Below, in pieces: positions 45,492-56,433 of a stretch of 64,000 nt of DNA (position 1 is its first letter; each line of letters begins with the position of its first letter). The position numbers and the translations under genes are program-made. Origin of the DNA: Siphonodentalium dalli (Eukaryota > Mollusca > Scaphopoda > Gadilida > Siphonodentaliidae); NCBI GenBank assembly GCA_032622095.1, contig CP136062.1:143610351-143674350 (forward strand). Direction: 5' to 3'. Under the pieces are notes generated by a model. That model searched no databases, had not been told where the DNA came from, and was given only the letters and a program-made list of their open reading frames with translations.

Positions 45492-45927
45492 TTAAAGGTC
45501 CTCAATCCGAATCAACAGTCCCCATATCATCAGATTCCAACAACAAGAAGATTTTTTGAAATGCCGCTTCAGTTGACAGAATCGATTAATTGCTCCAAAA
45601 AAAAAACTGCAGTCAATTATAGCATAAAATTGACAAAAACGTTTTGCTCAACGAATATTGCTGATTTGTCAAACATCTGACACACACACAAAAAAAACCA
45701 GTTGATTTTAGAATTATCCATCTTCATCTGCAATTTGGTCAGAAAAAGTATTCTCGTCTGCTGTTTGCTGGGCCACTAAAAAATTTAAATGATAGATTTA
45801 AAAAATCGGTATCTGATCACTGTGAGCTTTGATGTTGTGGGTTCCTCGACTTGAATCAAATATTTTTCACCTCCGAAGTAAAGGAAATAATAATCTGCGA
45901 GGGTTAATTTGGATTGAGTACCTTTAA
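45492..45927. mobile_element. MITE, TTAA type, family 2, second copy
   Basis: Left end TTAAAGGTCCTCAATCCGA, right end GGATTGAGTACCTTTAA. The inner landmarks GCTTTGATG and CTCGACTTGAATCAAA match 14814-15267. It is diverged from that copy. Confidence 0.65.
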
Positions 45928-46394
45928 AATTGCAAAAATTAAATTAAAATAATTTTGCCTTGAAAATTGGTCGCTTGGCCAGATTCAACCTTCACCTGAT
46001 GATTGCATTTTGAAGAAATATAGTAAAATGTGCTATATGGCTAATATCGCTTAACTGGCGCCATGGATATTGGTCTGGAAATTAGAGAAATGTTAGAGGC
46101 AATATCTCACTCTGACCCATGTCTAACTGTGGCCCACATTCCTCTATATCTGGTGCTGCAACATATTCTCGTGCAAATAGGTTTATTTGTACCTGAATAT
46201 TCACATATGTTCATATTTTTTTTATTCATTTAAATTTGTTTAAATCAAAATTTAGAAAAACTAACGCCATTATACACTCTGCCAGGGCACCCTGAGTCAC
46301 CACACCAAATTTCGTTGAAATCTGGGCACCAAAAATTAACAAAGACATGTTGGCCCCTGAAACATGTATACATTTATTGATGGACGTGTCATGG

Positions 46395-47110
46395 GCTCTT
46401 CATACAGGATCGCGTTCATTATTTCGAAGGTTCCATATTCGCTATTCCAAAGGTTCTTATTCAGACATCGAAGGTTCGCTATTCTGAAGGTTTGCTATTC
46501 TGGGCGTATTTAACCAGAAAAGATGGACAACTCTAATACCAAGTAGTTATTATTACCACGATTTTACAGTTATCCATCTTTATCTGGAAGACCGCCCATT
46601 TGACCTCGTCCTTCTGGCACGATCAGGCCCAGAAAAAAATAGCAAACTGAAAAGATCGATATCTAATTACTCTGAGCTTTGATGGGTGGGTTCCTCGACA
46701 CTAATCAAATATTTTTTTCCCCACCGAAACCAAGGAAGGAGTAATTTAGCAGCGTCTTATCGGATTGAGTACCTTTAAGTTATTTCCTTCATAAAAATAA
46801 TCTTATGATAAAAAAAACCTCGCAAAACTTTAGAATATAGAATGAAACTTCAAAATAAAAGTTATAAAAACCTTCTGAATATCGAGGAATATAGAGAACC
46901 TTAATAAATGGGAATGGCGAAACTTCGGTATAATGAACCTTGGGATTAGCGAACCTTTGGACACAGGTGATGTCGCCGTCCTACGGTCCATACGTACTGG
47001 CGTGATCGTATATATCCCAAGTTGGCCAGAAATACAGGCACTCCTATGAAACATACATTTTTCATTTTATAGATGGACGTACGTGTTTTTGGGTTGTCCA
47101 TACGTACTGA
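46395..47110. repeat. GAAGGTTCGCTATTC repeat cluster
   Basis: Near 46425-46500 the words GAAGGTT and CGCTATTC recur about every 25 bases. Near 46865-46960 the complementary words (GAATATAGAGAACCTT, GCGAACCTTTGG) appear. GTCCATACGTACTG then occurs at 46986 and 47097. This is a degenerate inverted-repeat area around the MITE half. Confidence 0.45.
46600..46778. mobile_element. MITE, TTAA type, family 2, right half only
   Basis: GATGGGTGGGTTCCTCGAC and the right end ATCGGATTGAGTACCTTTAA are present. The left end is missing or replaced. Confidence 0.55.
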
Positions 47111-47897
47111 CGTAATCATATTAATAATCAGGCCGTTAATATATTTAGTATACCAGCCATGGTGCCATAAAACACATCTCATTTCTTATTTACGCTCAAA
47201 CGCAACGATATCACATCGCGTAATACAAAACTCCTGCTAATAACGGCGCGGCCATTTTTATAAGATCATGACGTCACCGCCTCACTTCGCGTTGCTGATC
47301 CAGTACAGATACTTATAAAGGCTATCACACTAAAATCATTTCGGCGTGTTTGTTTGTTATTCTGAGCAAAATCCAAGCAATCACAAACTATTGAAGACCA
47401 TATACATGTATTTTAAGCCAAGATTTTTTACGTTATAATTTTGAACAATTAATTTACGGCCAGTTAATGGTGGCACAACATTTGAATGTGACAATCTCGG
47501 ACAAACTCACATAACTTCTATACGTGCAAATATGGCAACCAAACAATCTTTTGCGAATTAAACTATAATTTATTAACAACATATAATCATTTATTGTTCA
47601 CAACAAACATTCAATCTGCTGTTTTATTTATTCTCATATATAAAAACAGAAAATCGTACGCAATACAGTTTAGCGTTAAACAGCAAAGTGAGGCCGTGAC
47701 GTCACGAACTATAAAGGGAGATAACATTTCTTTCAAAATGGCGGCGTCAAGTAACCTGCGTAATTGCTTGCGCTGGTTAGTTTGAGACACCGTATCTCCG
47801 CTCTTGTGTGGAGGTTTGCGTTGAAACTTTACACACGAACAGAGAACAGTTTACTTAATACACATGCCTGTTCGTTATGCGATAGTTTCCTTCCCTT

Positions 47898-47992
47898 TAA
47901 TCGAGAATCTTTTATCGAATGAGTTGCGGATGGCGCAAGGATATATTTCGCGAGAGCCGTCCGCAACGAGTTCGATAAAAGATTCTCGATTA
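47898..47992. repeat. Palindrome with direct TGAG/CGAG pair
   Basis: Left arm TAATCGAGAATCTTTTATCG AA, then TGAG, then TTGCGGA. The right arm is the complement with CGAG opposite TGAG in the same orientation. Loop of about 20 bases. The left edge overlaps the TTAA end at 47897-47900. Confidence 0.88.
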
Positions 47993-49809
47993 TGATGCAA
48001 GTTGTGTTCTGTATTTATTCTACAACGTTCAGTCAGATAAGTTCAATCCATGAATGTCACCTCCGTTGTTATTATAGCTACCTTTATTGTGATTTAAGTC
48101 TGACAAATAACCAGTAATGGGATCACCGGAAGCGGATGATCGACGTAATGTACGTCATCTTTCTTGGCGACGTCAACAAGAATAGTTCCGGCTTGTATTC
48201 CACTAGAGGTATATACTAAATGCACTTATATATGTATTCAATGGCTGGGATTCCGCTGAATGCATGTGCCTCACGTCAATGGGTGTGGAATAAATGTATT
48301 TCTCTGTTAACCGTGCAGCGAATATGATATTTGTCAGCGTATACCTGCATGTCTGATGACTTTGCTAATTTGCACCTATGTTTTATTCAAATTGAATGGT
48401 ACACCTTTGATGATTTCGAGCAATATATAATAACAATTATTTGCATAAAACCCATAATGCCCGCCAATGTGATTTTTCTATCTTGTGTATTTATATGTAT
48501 ACATATGTATATAAGAGAATAGAATATGTATATTTTGTACATCTGCATGTATTTGGCCACCCCTATTTTGATAGCCAATGGGTGCATATTTAGACAGAGT
48601 ATTATACCCTATTCTATTCTGCTATAGAGCACTTATTGGTTATGACTGGCTTTGGATCAGTAATGGCATAACGCATTGAACATTGAACATATGCATCGAT
48701 CTGTATCAATTGGATCATTACAGAGTGGAGCATATCTATAATTATCTCAGGATAACTGAGATCATGTTCATTCTAACATTAACTGGATATGACACAATTT
48801 AAGGTCTATATATTAGGAAATATATTTTGTTGCTTAATATTTATCAAGTTAGTCAGGGGGGGGGGCCGTAAAAAAGTTGCGAGACGTGGGGGTCTTTTTT
48901 TTACATTTCAATATTTTTTACACCCACCCACCCTTTCTTGCTTTTTTTTTTCATAAAATTTTAGACACCCACCCCAAAACAACAAAGCTTTATGTTGGTC
49001 TCTTCTGTAAAAACGACCAACCGCTCTGTATTGATCCATTCTTTGAAAGACCAAACTAAATGTTACTTCCTGTTAACAAACATGTGCAAAATTGAACTCT
49101 AAGCAATCAACAAAGGTAGAATATTATGTGATTATATTGGTAAATTTATAACCCAGCCTATTCATCTGTGTGAGTACAGCTGGTGTGAGTAGGTGAAAAA
49201 TATGTTGAATCCCATGGAATGACAACAAAAAATAACTAGGGTCAGTGTTAGGGCCTATAGTAGAATAAAATATTACACAAAATTAAATTTATCTTTTTTT
49301 TCAGACATCAACCAGCATCAACTAGTAGGCCTAGAGCCTATAGTAATACCAAAAACGAAAATGTGCATATGAACCAGTGTACGAATTAACTTTTATGTAT
49401 GCCTGCATGACCACCGACCCGACCTCGCATTACGACTTAGAACTGGGCCTAAAATAATGCTTAACCCTTTGAGTTTGAACGTTGATGCCTTAAATTTAGT
49501 GCCAAATCCATATACACGGATGTATATTACTGAGATTAATTTGGACAACCAGAGCTGAAGAAATTCACACACATTCTGTACATGACCTTTATGTGTGCCT
49601 TCAAACTAGACCACCTTACATGCACATCATCTTATAAATATACAATAATTTTAAAGGGGCACTTTGATTATTGCGATATAACCAAGATGCGGGCCCCGTT
49701 GGTTCAGAGTGCCCAGATGAAGATAATTAATCGAGTGTGCTTCTCACAGTACGAGCTAACTGCATGGCCTCCTAATAGCTATAGCCTGATACCGGAGTAC
49801 GATGCGTAT
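47993..49809. other. Intron-like or intergenic sequence
   Basis: A poly-G tract at 48857-48866 is followed by a T- and C-rich stretch (CACCCACCCACCC) that has a diverged relative at 60855-60910. TTAAAGGGGCACT at 49651 resembles a lone end of TTAA family 1. No gene is supported. Confidence 0.4.
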
Positions 49810-49883
49810 GTCTCTTTGGAAAGCAGACGAAATTCCTAAACGATGTACATATGTTAGGAATTTCGTCGGCTTTTCAAAGAGAC
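49810..49883. repeat. Inverted repeat with 30-base arms
   Basis: Arms GTCTCTTTGGAAAGC, then GACGAAATTCCTAA, and their complement with two mismatches. Loop of 14 bases (ACGATGTACATATG). No CGAG pair. Confidence 0.85.
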
Positions 49884-50365
49884 AGGCTATTTGGTCATGC
49901 GTTTGTCACAACAGACCTGTTTCTTGCGTGCATGCATAATTCGTGTTTTATTGATAGTAATGATGAAAAGAGTAATGGCTTGTATTAATCGAATAATATA
50001 AATGAAGTTAGTTTGCCGCATCGTAATCAGGATGGACTTTATTTTACCTGCAGCTACGGACTGTTCATTCTTGAAAGTGCAGCCTATACTCGTATAGTAA
50101 AACTCGAAATTATGCTTTCAAGATTCATATCAAGGCGACGTCCAGACGCGGGATGTTGGTCAGTTTCTGTGCCGAGGCTAGGGACGTACATTAGCGATGG
50201 CGGGGTTGTTGACGGGGTGTCACGCGTGCAAATATATACATGTAGTGACATTAGCACTAACCTTTACTAATAAAAATAAATTGAGTTCGTGTGTCTGTCC
50301 GGAAAAAGGCGACAAAACGACTTAACCCCTCTGAAAATGTGGACATAGGGTCATATCATACACGT

Positions 50366-51169
50366 AACCCGGGGATTAAGGGCGCTAATAATGTTTATGA
50401 CTTTGGCTATATATATGCGATCAAACGGAGTGGCAGATCAAAAAAAAAATCGAAATGTTTTTGAATTTGGGAATAGATTTTTACAATTTGTTTTGCTTCA
50501 TCCTATTTTATGGATGTTAGTGTTGAAGACTATTATAATATTTAAGGAAGGGGCAGTACTGTCAACAAATTTGGTATTTTGAAAAAAAATTGATTTTGAA
50601 GCCATTTTCACCAAGCTTGGTGTTATTTCTTTAAAATGGGGAATTTGAGCCTAAAAATAATATAATAAAAAAAATTCCCGGACCCCTGTGTCTTACATAT
50701 ATGTACTTTTAGTATTATGACCAATTTGTGCCAGGGGCCAGTGGTAGTACTATTCATGTGTGTTTCCGAATACGTTGTTCGAATAAATAGGATTATCATT
50801 ATTTGTGGCTGAGACATGAGAAGCTGCATAATTTGATAAATAAAACGCTATTTCAGAATGCATTTTAGCTCAAGCTGCTGAACATGAAAATTCAAGTTGA
50901 GATATTGCCAATTTTCCATGGGTTGGTATCCATCGCCAGTGGTTTCCGAACATAAGTACGTCCGTCGACAATTTCCATTGCCATGGCATAGGCTACAGGT
51001 TGTAACTTTGGTCGGATCATTATGAAATTAGGCATGACTGTTGGAATTGGTGACATATAGATTGGGAACGAGTCATTTTGTGGGCCAGTCGGCAAAAACA
51101 TGCCTCATATATCTCAAATTTCAATCTATATAGTATACGGGCTAGATTCCGCCATGCACCGAAAGCGTC
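50366..51169 (+). repeat. Dispersed repeat E, copy 1
   Basis: Starts AACCCGGGGATTAAGGGCGCT and matches 52105-52923 with moderate divergence. It includes a TTCACCAAGCTTGGTG palindrome and the arm of the large inverted repeat at 51107. Confidence 0.8.
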
Positions 51170-51383
51170 AAAATGTGCGATATTAGCGCATGTTTCGGCG
51201 CGCCGAAAGCGACAAAACGTGCGCCGTAACGACGCACATTTTGTCGCTTTCGCCGCGTTACTAATGGCGCACTTTTTGTCGCTTTCTGCGCGTCGAAACA
51301 TGCGTTAATATCGCACATTTTGTCGTTTTCGGTGGCGGCATCTAGCCCGTATACTATATATAGATTGAAATTTGAGATATAGA
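51107..51383. repeat. Large inverted repeat made of GTCGCTTTCGGCGC modules
   Basis: Outer arms ATATCTCAAATTTCAATC, then TATAGTATACGGGCTAGA, and their complement. The inner part is several copies, in both orientations, of a module reading GCACATTTTGTCGCTTTCG. The whole 277 bases can fold into one long hairpin with side branches. A cut-down version lies at 52868-53000 in repeat E copy 2. Confidence 0.85.
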
Positions 51384-51384
51384 G

Positions 51385-51527
51385 GATCTCAAACGAGTTA
51401 CTATTTTATACGGAATTTATCAACCGAGTTCACTAAATTCGATTTGAGCCGAGGTTTACCGAGGCTCAAATAGAATTTAGTGGACGAGGTTGATAAATTA
51501 CCTATAAAATAGAACGAGTTTGAGATA
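51385..51527. repeat. Palindrome with three CGAG/CGAG mismatched islands, unit 1
   Basis: Arms pair over about 70 bases (GATCTCAAA, TATTTTATA, AATTTATCAAC, CACTAAATT, TTTGAGC). At three places the left arm reads CGAG and the right arm, also read left to right, reads CGAG, so those positions cannot pair. The centre is GTTTAC flanked by CGAG. Confidence 0.9.
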
Positions 51528-51704
51528 CTTTTTATCACATGATCATATAATCGCTAAAATTTTATCGAAAACAACAATTAACTGCAGCCAGCGATCATTG
51601 TCCCAAAGAGCAGCGTGACGTCATTGCACGCGACGATATTACACGTGTCTATTACGCTCGAATATTACATCGGAAAATAGTGCTAATCATGTGATAAATA
51701 GAGG

Positions 51705-51846
51705 ATCTCACATGAGTTCCTATTTTATACGGAATTTATCAACCGAGTTCACTAAATTCGATTTGAGCCGAGGTTTACCGAGGCTCAAATAGAATTTAGA
51801 GGACGAGGTTGATAAATTACGTATAAAATAGGACGAGTGTGAGATA
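51705..51846. repeat. Palindrome with three CGAG-type mismatched islands, unit 2
   Basis: Same design as 51385-51527. The first island has TGAG on the left and CGAG on the right. Paired parts have changed on both arms together in places: CTCAAA with TTTGAG in unit 1 is CTCACA with TGTGAG here. Confidence 0.9.
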
Positions 51847-52030
51847 CCCTTTATCACATGATCAAATAAACCCGAAGCAACGCGAAATACTCATCGAAAA
51901 CAACAATCATACACTACAGCGATCGCAAGTTATCTGAAGAACGCCGTGACGTCATCGCACGCGCTGATATTAAACGTGTCTATTACCGATAATTATGAAA
52001 CTGCTTTTATGGCCAAATTATGTGATAAAT

Positions 52031-52068
52031 ATGTTTCCTATATAATGGCGCCGAAAGCGCCATTAGGA
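52031..52068. repeat. Short hairpin GGCGC-CGAAA-GCGCC
   Basis: TTTCCTA, two extra bases, TAATGGCGC, loop CGAAA, GCGCCATTAGGAAA. It is the start of a 58-base direct repeat that recurs after repeat E copy 2 at 52989. Confidence 0.75.
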
Positions 52069-52104
52069 AATGGTCCTAATAGTATTCCATACCAATGATA
52101 TTCC

Positions 52105-52923
52105 AACCCGGGGATTAAGGGCGCTGATAATGTTTATAACTGTTGCTATATATAGGCGATCAAACGGACGGGCAGATCGGCAGATTTTTAAAAAATCGAT
52201 CATTTTTTGGAATTTGGGAATGGATTTTTAAAACTTGTTTTGCTTTATCCCATTTTATGGATGTTAGTTTTAAAGACTATTATACTATTTAACGAAGGGG
52301 CAGTCCTGTCAACACATTTGGTATTTTGAAAAAATTGTGATTTTGAAGCCATTTTCACCAAGCTTGGTGTTATTTCTTTAAAGTGGGGAATGTGACCCTA
52401 AAAATAATATAATAACAAAAAATTCCGGACCCCCAGGGACCCCTGTGTCTGATATATATGTACTTTTAGTATTATGACCATTTTGTGCCAGGGACCGGTG
52501 GTTGTACTATTCATTTGTGTTTCCGAATACGTTGTTCGAATAAATAGGATTATCATTATTTATGACTGAGACATGAGAAGCTGCATAATTTGATATGTAA
52601 GACTCTATTTCAGCATGCATTTTAGCTCAAGCTGCTGAACATGAAAATTCAAGTTGAGATATTGCCAATTTGCCATGGTTTGGTATACCCATCGCCAATC
52701 ACTGTGGTTTGCGAACATAAGTACGTCCGTCGACAATTTCCATTGGCATAGGCTACAGGTTGTAACTTTGGTCGGATCATTGTGAAATTTGCCATGACTG
52801 TTGACATTGGTAACATGTATAGATTGGGAACGAGTCATTTTGTGGGCCAGTCGGCAAAAACATGCATCATATATCTCAAATTTCAATCTATATAGTATAC
52901 GGTCTAGATTCCGCCATGCACCG
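52105..52923 (+). repeat. Dispersed repeat E, copy 2
   Basis: Second copy of 50366-51169. It is flanked by related 58-base direct repeats (about 52046-52104 and 52987-53040, with AGCGCCATTAGGAA and TAGTATTCCATAC), which looks like an insertion or duplication unit. Confidence 0.8.
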
Positions 52924-53040
52924 TAACGACGCACATTTGTCGCTTTCGGCGCTTACTAATGGCACACTTTTTGTCGCTTTCGGCGCGCACCGAAAGCGCC
53001 ATTAGGAAGTGGCCATAATAGTATTCCATACAATTGATAT

Positions 53041-53449
53041 TCTAATGCAATTATTATGCTGATCGCCTCATCATTCTTTGTGTCTGGCGAATTACAATTC
53101 ATGCTAATGGCAGACATTTGTATATGGCGCTATCACAACGATCATGACATTTGGAACTTATTCCCTTCCCTATATATTCCTTATTTTCAAAAATGTCGCT
53201 TTCGGCTGACTTGACGGCATGGGTGTGTGGCCCGCCCCAAATACCACATAGAAACACCCCGACCTCCACCCATCACCCCCCGCGGGGTGAAAATTGGGTA
53301 TGGACCATTTTCGAGAATGGTAAGGATTTCGACCGATTTAACGGAATGTGTGGGTGACCCGCCCTAAATACCACCTAAAAACACTCCTAGCCACCACGTA
53401 TCACCCCCGGGTGGTAGGCCTACCTCCCAACCCAAAACATATAATATAT
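53041..53449. other. Sequence with a tandem pair of about 125 bases
   Basis: Two units near 53210-53290 and 53345-53415 share CCCGCCC, AAATACCAC and ACACTCC-type words. No gene is supported. Confidence 0.4.
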
Positions 53450-54702
53450 GGGAGGCCAAATTCACATTAATAATGAATTGCCACATATTGTGCTTAAGCG
53501 CAAATAGGGCATTTACGCTTAAGCGTAATTAAGCGCAATCAATTGCGCTTAAGCGTAATTGTGACTACTATCTAACCTACCCATAAACTATTAGCATGAC
53601 CTGGTGTATCACCTAGCAACACAAGATGAGCATTGGGCTAATTTTGACCTGTACTCAAACAGTCAAACTGTGAGTATGTGTTCAACAAGGAGAATCCCCT
53701 AATTACATATTATCAGCATCCCTCTATCAAAATAATTGATGTCGCCTTCCCGGAACTCTAGTAATGTTTTGTATGATGTTTTTAATGTATTTTTGCACAG
53801 ATTTTAGCCTTTACTATGGTAATATCCTACACATGCATGCGGTGTCACTGCATGAGGGCTTTCTTACCTCATACAGTAATGCTCTATTTAATCGACTTCT
53901 TAACCACAGCAGAATTATGGGTAACTTTTCAAGATTTAGTCGGAAATATGGCTTGTTGCCATTCATCGAAAAGCTCTCGAGAGCTTTCCGATGAATGGCA
54001 ACAAGCCATATTTCCGACTAAATCCTGAAAAGTTATCCATAATTTTGTTGTGGTTAAGGAGTCGATTAATTAGAGCATTACTGTATGGTTTACTTATTGA
54101 CTTAAATCAGGGGGGGGAACCCTATTTTCATATTATCAGCATCCCTGTAGCTGATCCCTGTCCAAAAAATGGTGTGTAATTACTGGAGCTTTGGTGTCTC
54201 AGTCCTGAAGCTCTAGTTTTTCTTATTAAATCAACAGCTCTTGCACAAATCTATAGTATTTCCATGATCATATAGTGTGAATGTGGTGTCACCGAGGGCT
54301 TGCTTCCCTCATATGGTGTGCCTGTATACTCGAAAATTTAAGAAAATCAATGTCGCCCCGACTAATACAGAAAGTAATGCTATTGCAAGTAGCCCCAACT
54401 AATATATACCGAAGATAATATAATGCTATCACGAATCGCTCCAACTAAAACAGAAGGTGAGACTATTGCGAGTCAGCCATTTTGATAAAGAAGTTGGGCT
54501 AGCTCCCTACCCATCCAAACCAATGAAACCAAGAAGTGACATGTCAATAGGAGTTAATGCTAAGTTATGGAGAAACCTATTTATTCACCAGGGGTGTTTT
54601 GTTACATATAACCATGAATTGCGCTTAAGCGCAATTAATTACGCTTAAGCGCAATGATTGCGCTTAAGCGCAATTGATTATTAAATATGAATTTGGCCTC
54701 CC
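53450..54702. mobile_element. Non-autonomous terminal-inverted-repeat element with GCGCTTAAGCGC palindromes
   Basis: Left end GGGAGGCCAAATTCA and right end its complement TGAATTTGGCCTCCC. Next to each end is a cluster of the palindrome GCGCTTAAGCGC and variants (53490-53565 and 54615-54675). In the middle is a 220-base perfect-type hairpin. No transposase. Two similar pieces (CATATTATCAGCATCCCT at 53706 and 54129) flank the hairpin. Confidence 0.7.
53871..54092. repeat. Loop-free inverted repeat with about 110-base arms
   Basis: Arms meet at CTCTCGAGAG with no loop. The left arm runs from CATACAGTAATGCTC through CGACTTC, AACCACAGCA and GGCTTGTTGCC to CATCG. The right arm is its complement with about ten mismatches. 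It sits in the middle of the TIR element. Confidence 0.92.
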
Positions 54703-56433
54703 ATAATAATAGCTTACTAGAGACTGGGACTCATATAATATATAATAATATATTAGTCCCAGCTACATGTAGGTAGAAATGTGAACAGTAGACATCCTGA
54801 GATACAAACAATATATATTATTGATTGTTTGATTTTCCAACCAGTATTTAGTGGGGGAATGTGTTGTTTTTAGACCAACAGCAGTATATTCTTCTACTTT
54901 TGGTCCAAAGTTTGGTCGGAATGGATATCGGTTGAACAATTTAGGTTTAGAGGGTGTCAGGTTGGACATTTCAGTTGGAAATGTTTGAGGTACCATTTGG
55001 AAAATTCAACTGGGGGGGGGGGGGTGCAAAGTAGTATTTCGAGAACATTTGACTTTGGTCTGGTTCAAGGTACGTACATTTGAAAATGTCAATGGGGACC
55101 ATCTACATGTAGCCAGCTCCCCGGTTATAAGGTATAAGACACATTGGCTACATTGGATGCGACTAGAGATCTGCATTGGGGGGGGGGGGGGTCTCCAACG
55201 ATAACTTACTATTATTATCACAGCTCCCAGTTAGTGGCCAAGACATAAATGCTATTCTCTCCAGTCAATTATTTACCAGATCGACATACTTCTAAGTTAG
55301 GAATGAAATAGACAAGACAAGAGAAAAATGTAATCCTGTCCATTTTGGTCAATACATGTAGGCGATCACTACCATAAATATGGTAATACAATTTTTTGCC
55401 TCAAGGCGATATATCATATTTCTGAATGCCATGCTACATGTAACTAAATATGAAATGTTCCAGATACCATAAAATCTCTTACCGGTACTTATTCCGATCA
55501 GAGGGTCCCCATATAATCACATTCCAACAACAACATTTTTTGAAATGACGCTTCAGTTTTCAGAATCTAATAATTGCCCAAAAATAATGAAAAGCACCAT
55601 CAACTATAGTATAAAATTGCACAAAACCTGTTATTTATCAACATTTTGTTCAACGAAATTTTACCGGTTTGTCAAATATCTGACACAAAAAGCCACTTGA
55701 TTTTAGAGTTATCCATCTTTGCCCGCAATTTGGTCAATGAAATTCTTCTCGATGACTTTCTATTTTGCCGGTTTGTCAAATATCTGACACAAAAAGCCAC
55801 TTGATTTTAGAGTTATCCATCTTTGCCCGCAATTTGGTCAATGAAATTCTTCTCGTTGACTGTCTATTGGGCCACTATAATTAAAATAATAGATTTATAA
55901 CATCGATATCTGATCACTCTGAGCTGTGGTGGGTGGGTTCCTCGACTCGAATCAAATATTTTTTACTACAATATGGGACTAATATATGTTATACATGTAT
56001 TAGTCCCAGCTACAATCAGTGAACCTGATGAATAATTTTAACAGCATCTGAAAATGAAAGAAACATCCCACACCTTGTCTACGATATAATGAAAGCCATA
56101 ATTGTAAATCAATCAGCTCTGCGTGTACCGGTATACATGTATATGTACACATATTGGACCCACATGAATTGCTATATTCTCCATGTTAATTTAAAACGAG
56201 CGCACCACTTTAACAAACTCATTATTGAGTATTATATCAATAGCGATGTGTTTGTTTAAAGTGGCAAGGTCATTTTAAATTTATACTCCTTTTAACATCA
56301 GTAGGCCTATACAATCATTCGTTGCATAACTTTCATTAAATTTTCCTAGTACTGAATATAAACAGTACTGGTACAATAACACTAGCAGTACTGGAACCGA
56401 CCATACTGTAGGTGTCTGGCCTGTTTATTACCT
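54703..56433. other. Repeat-rich intron-like sequence
   Basis: Contains short inverted repeats TGGGACT...AGTCCCA at 54726-54768 and 55974-56010, poly-G tracts at 55012 and 55179, and a tandem pair at 55663-55853 (GGTTTGTCAAATATCTGACA, TTTGCCCGCAATTTGG). The area 55490-55975 is a diverged TTAA family 2 MITE without clear ends. No gene is supported. Confidence 0.5.
55663..55853. repeat. Tandem pair of about 105 bases
   Basis: CCGGTTTGTCAAATATC to AAATTCTTCTCG occurs twice, at about 55663 and 55768, and is essentially unchanged. Confidence 0.85.

Larger units (their letters stand above)
42859..47900. mobile_element. Possible large TTAA-bounded element (TIR pair only)
   Basis: TTAAAGGGGAAGGAAAC at 42859 and the complement of GTTTCCTTCCCTTTAA at 47885-47900 form a matching pair of ends with TTAA borders. 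Between them are other repeats and no transposase. It may be one long non-autonomous element or two solo ends of different copies. Inside, ORFs at 43307-43579 and 43628-43819 show no recognisable domain. Confidence 0.3.
51382..52020. repeat. Two tandem units of about 320 bases, each led by a CGAG palindrome
   Basis: Units 51382-51700 and 51701-52020 both run from GAGGATCTCA, through the palindrome, TTTATCACATGATCA, GAAAACAACAAT, GTGACGTCAT and ACGTGTCTATTAC. They are more diverged outside the palindromes than inside. Confidence 0.85.

Noticed and set aside
49810-49883. Seventh member of the CGAG palindrome set
   Set aside because: Its two mismatches are single bases and no CGAG is opposed to CGAG.
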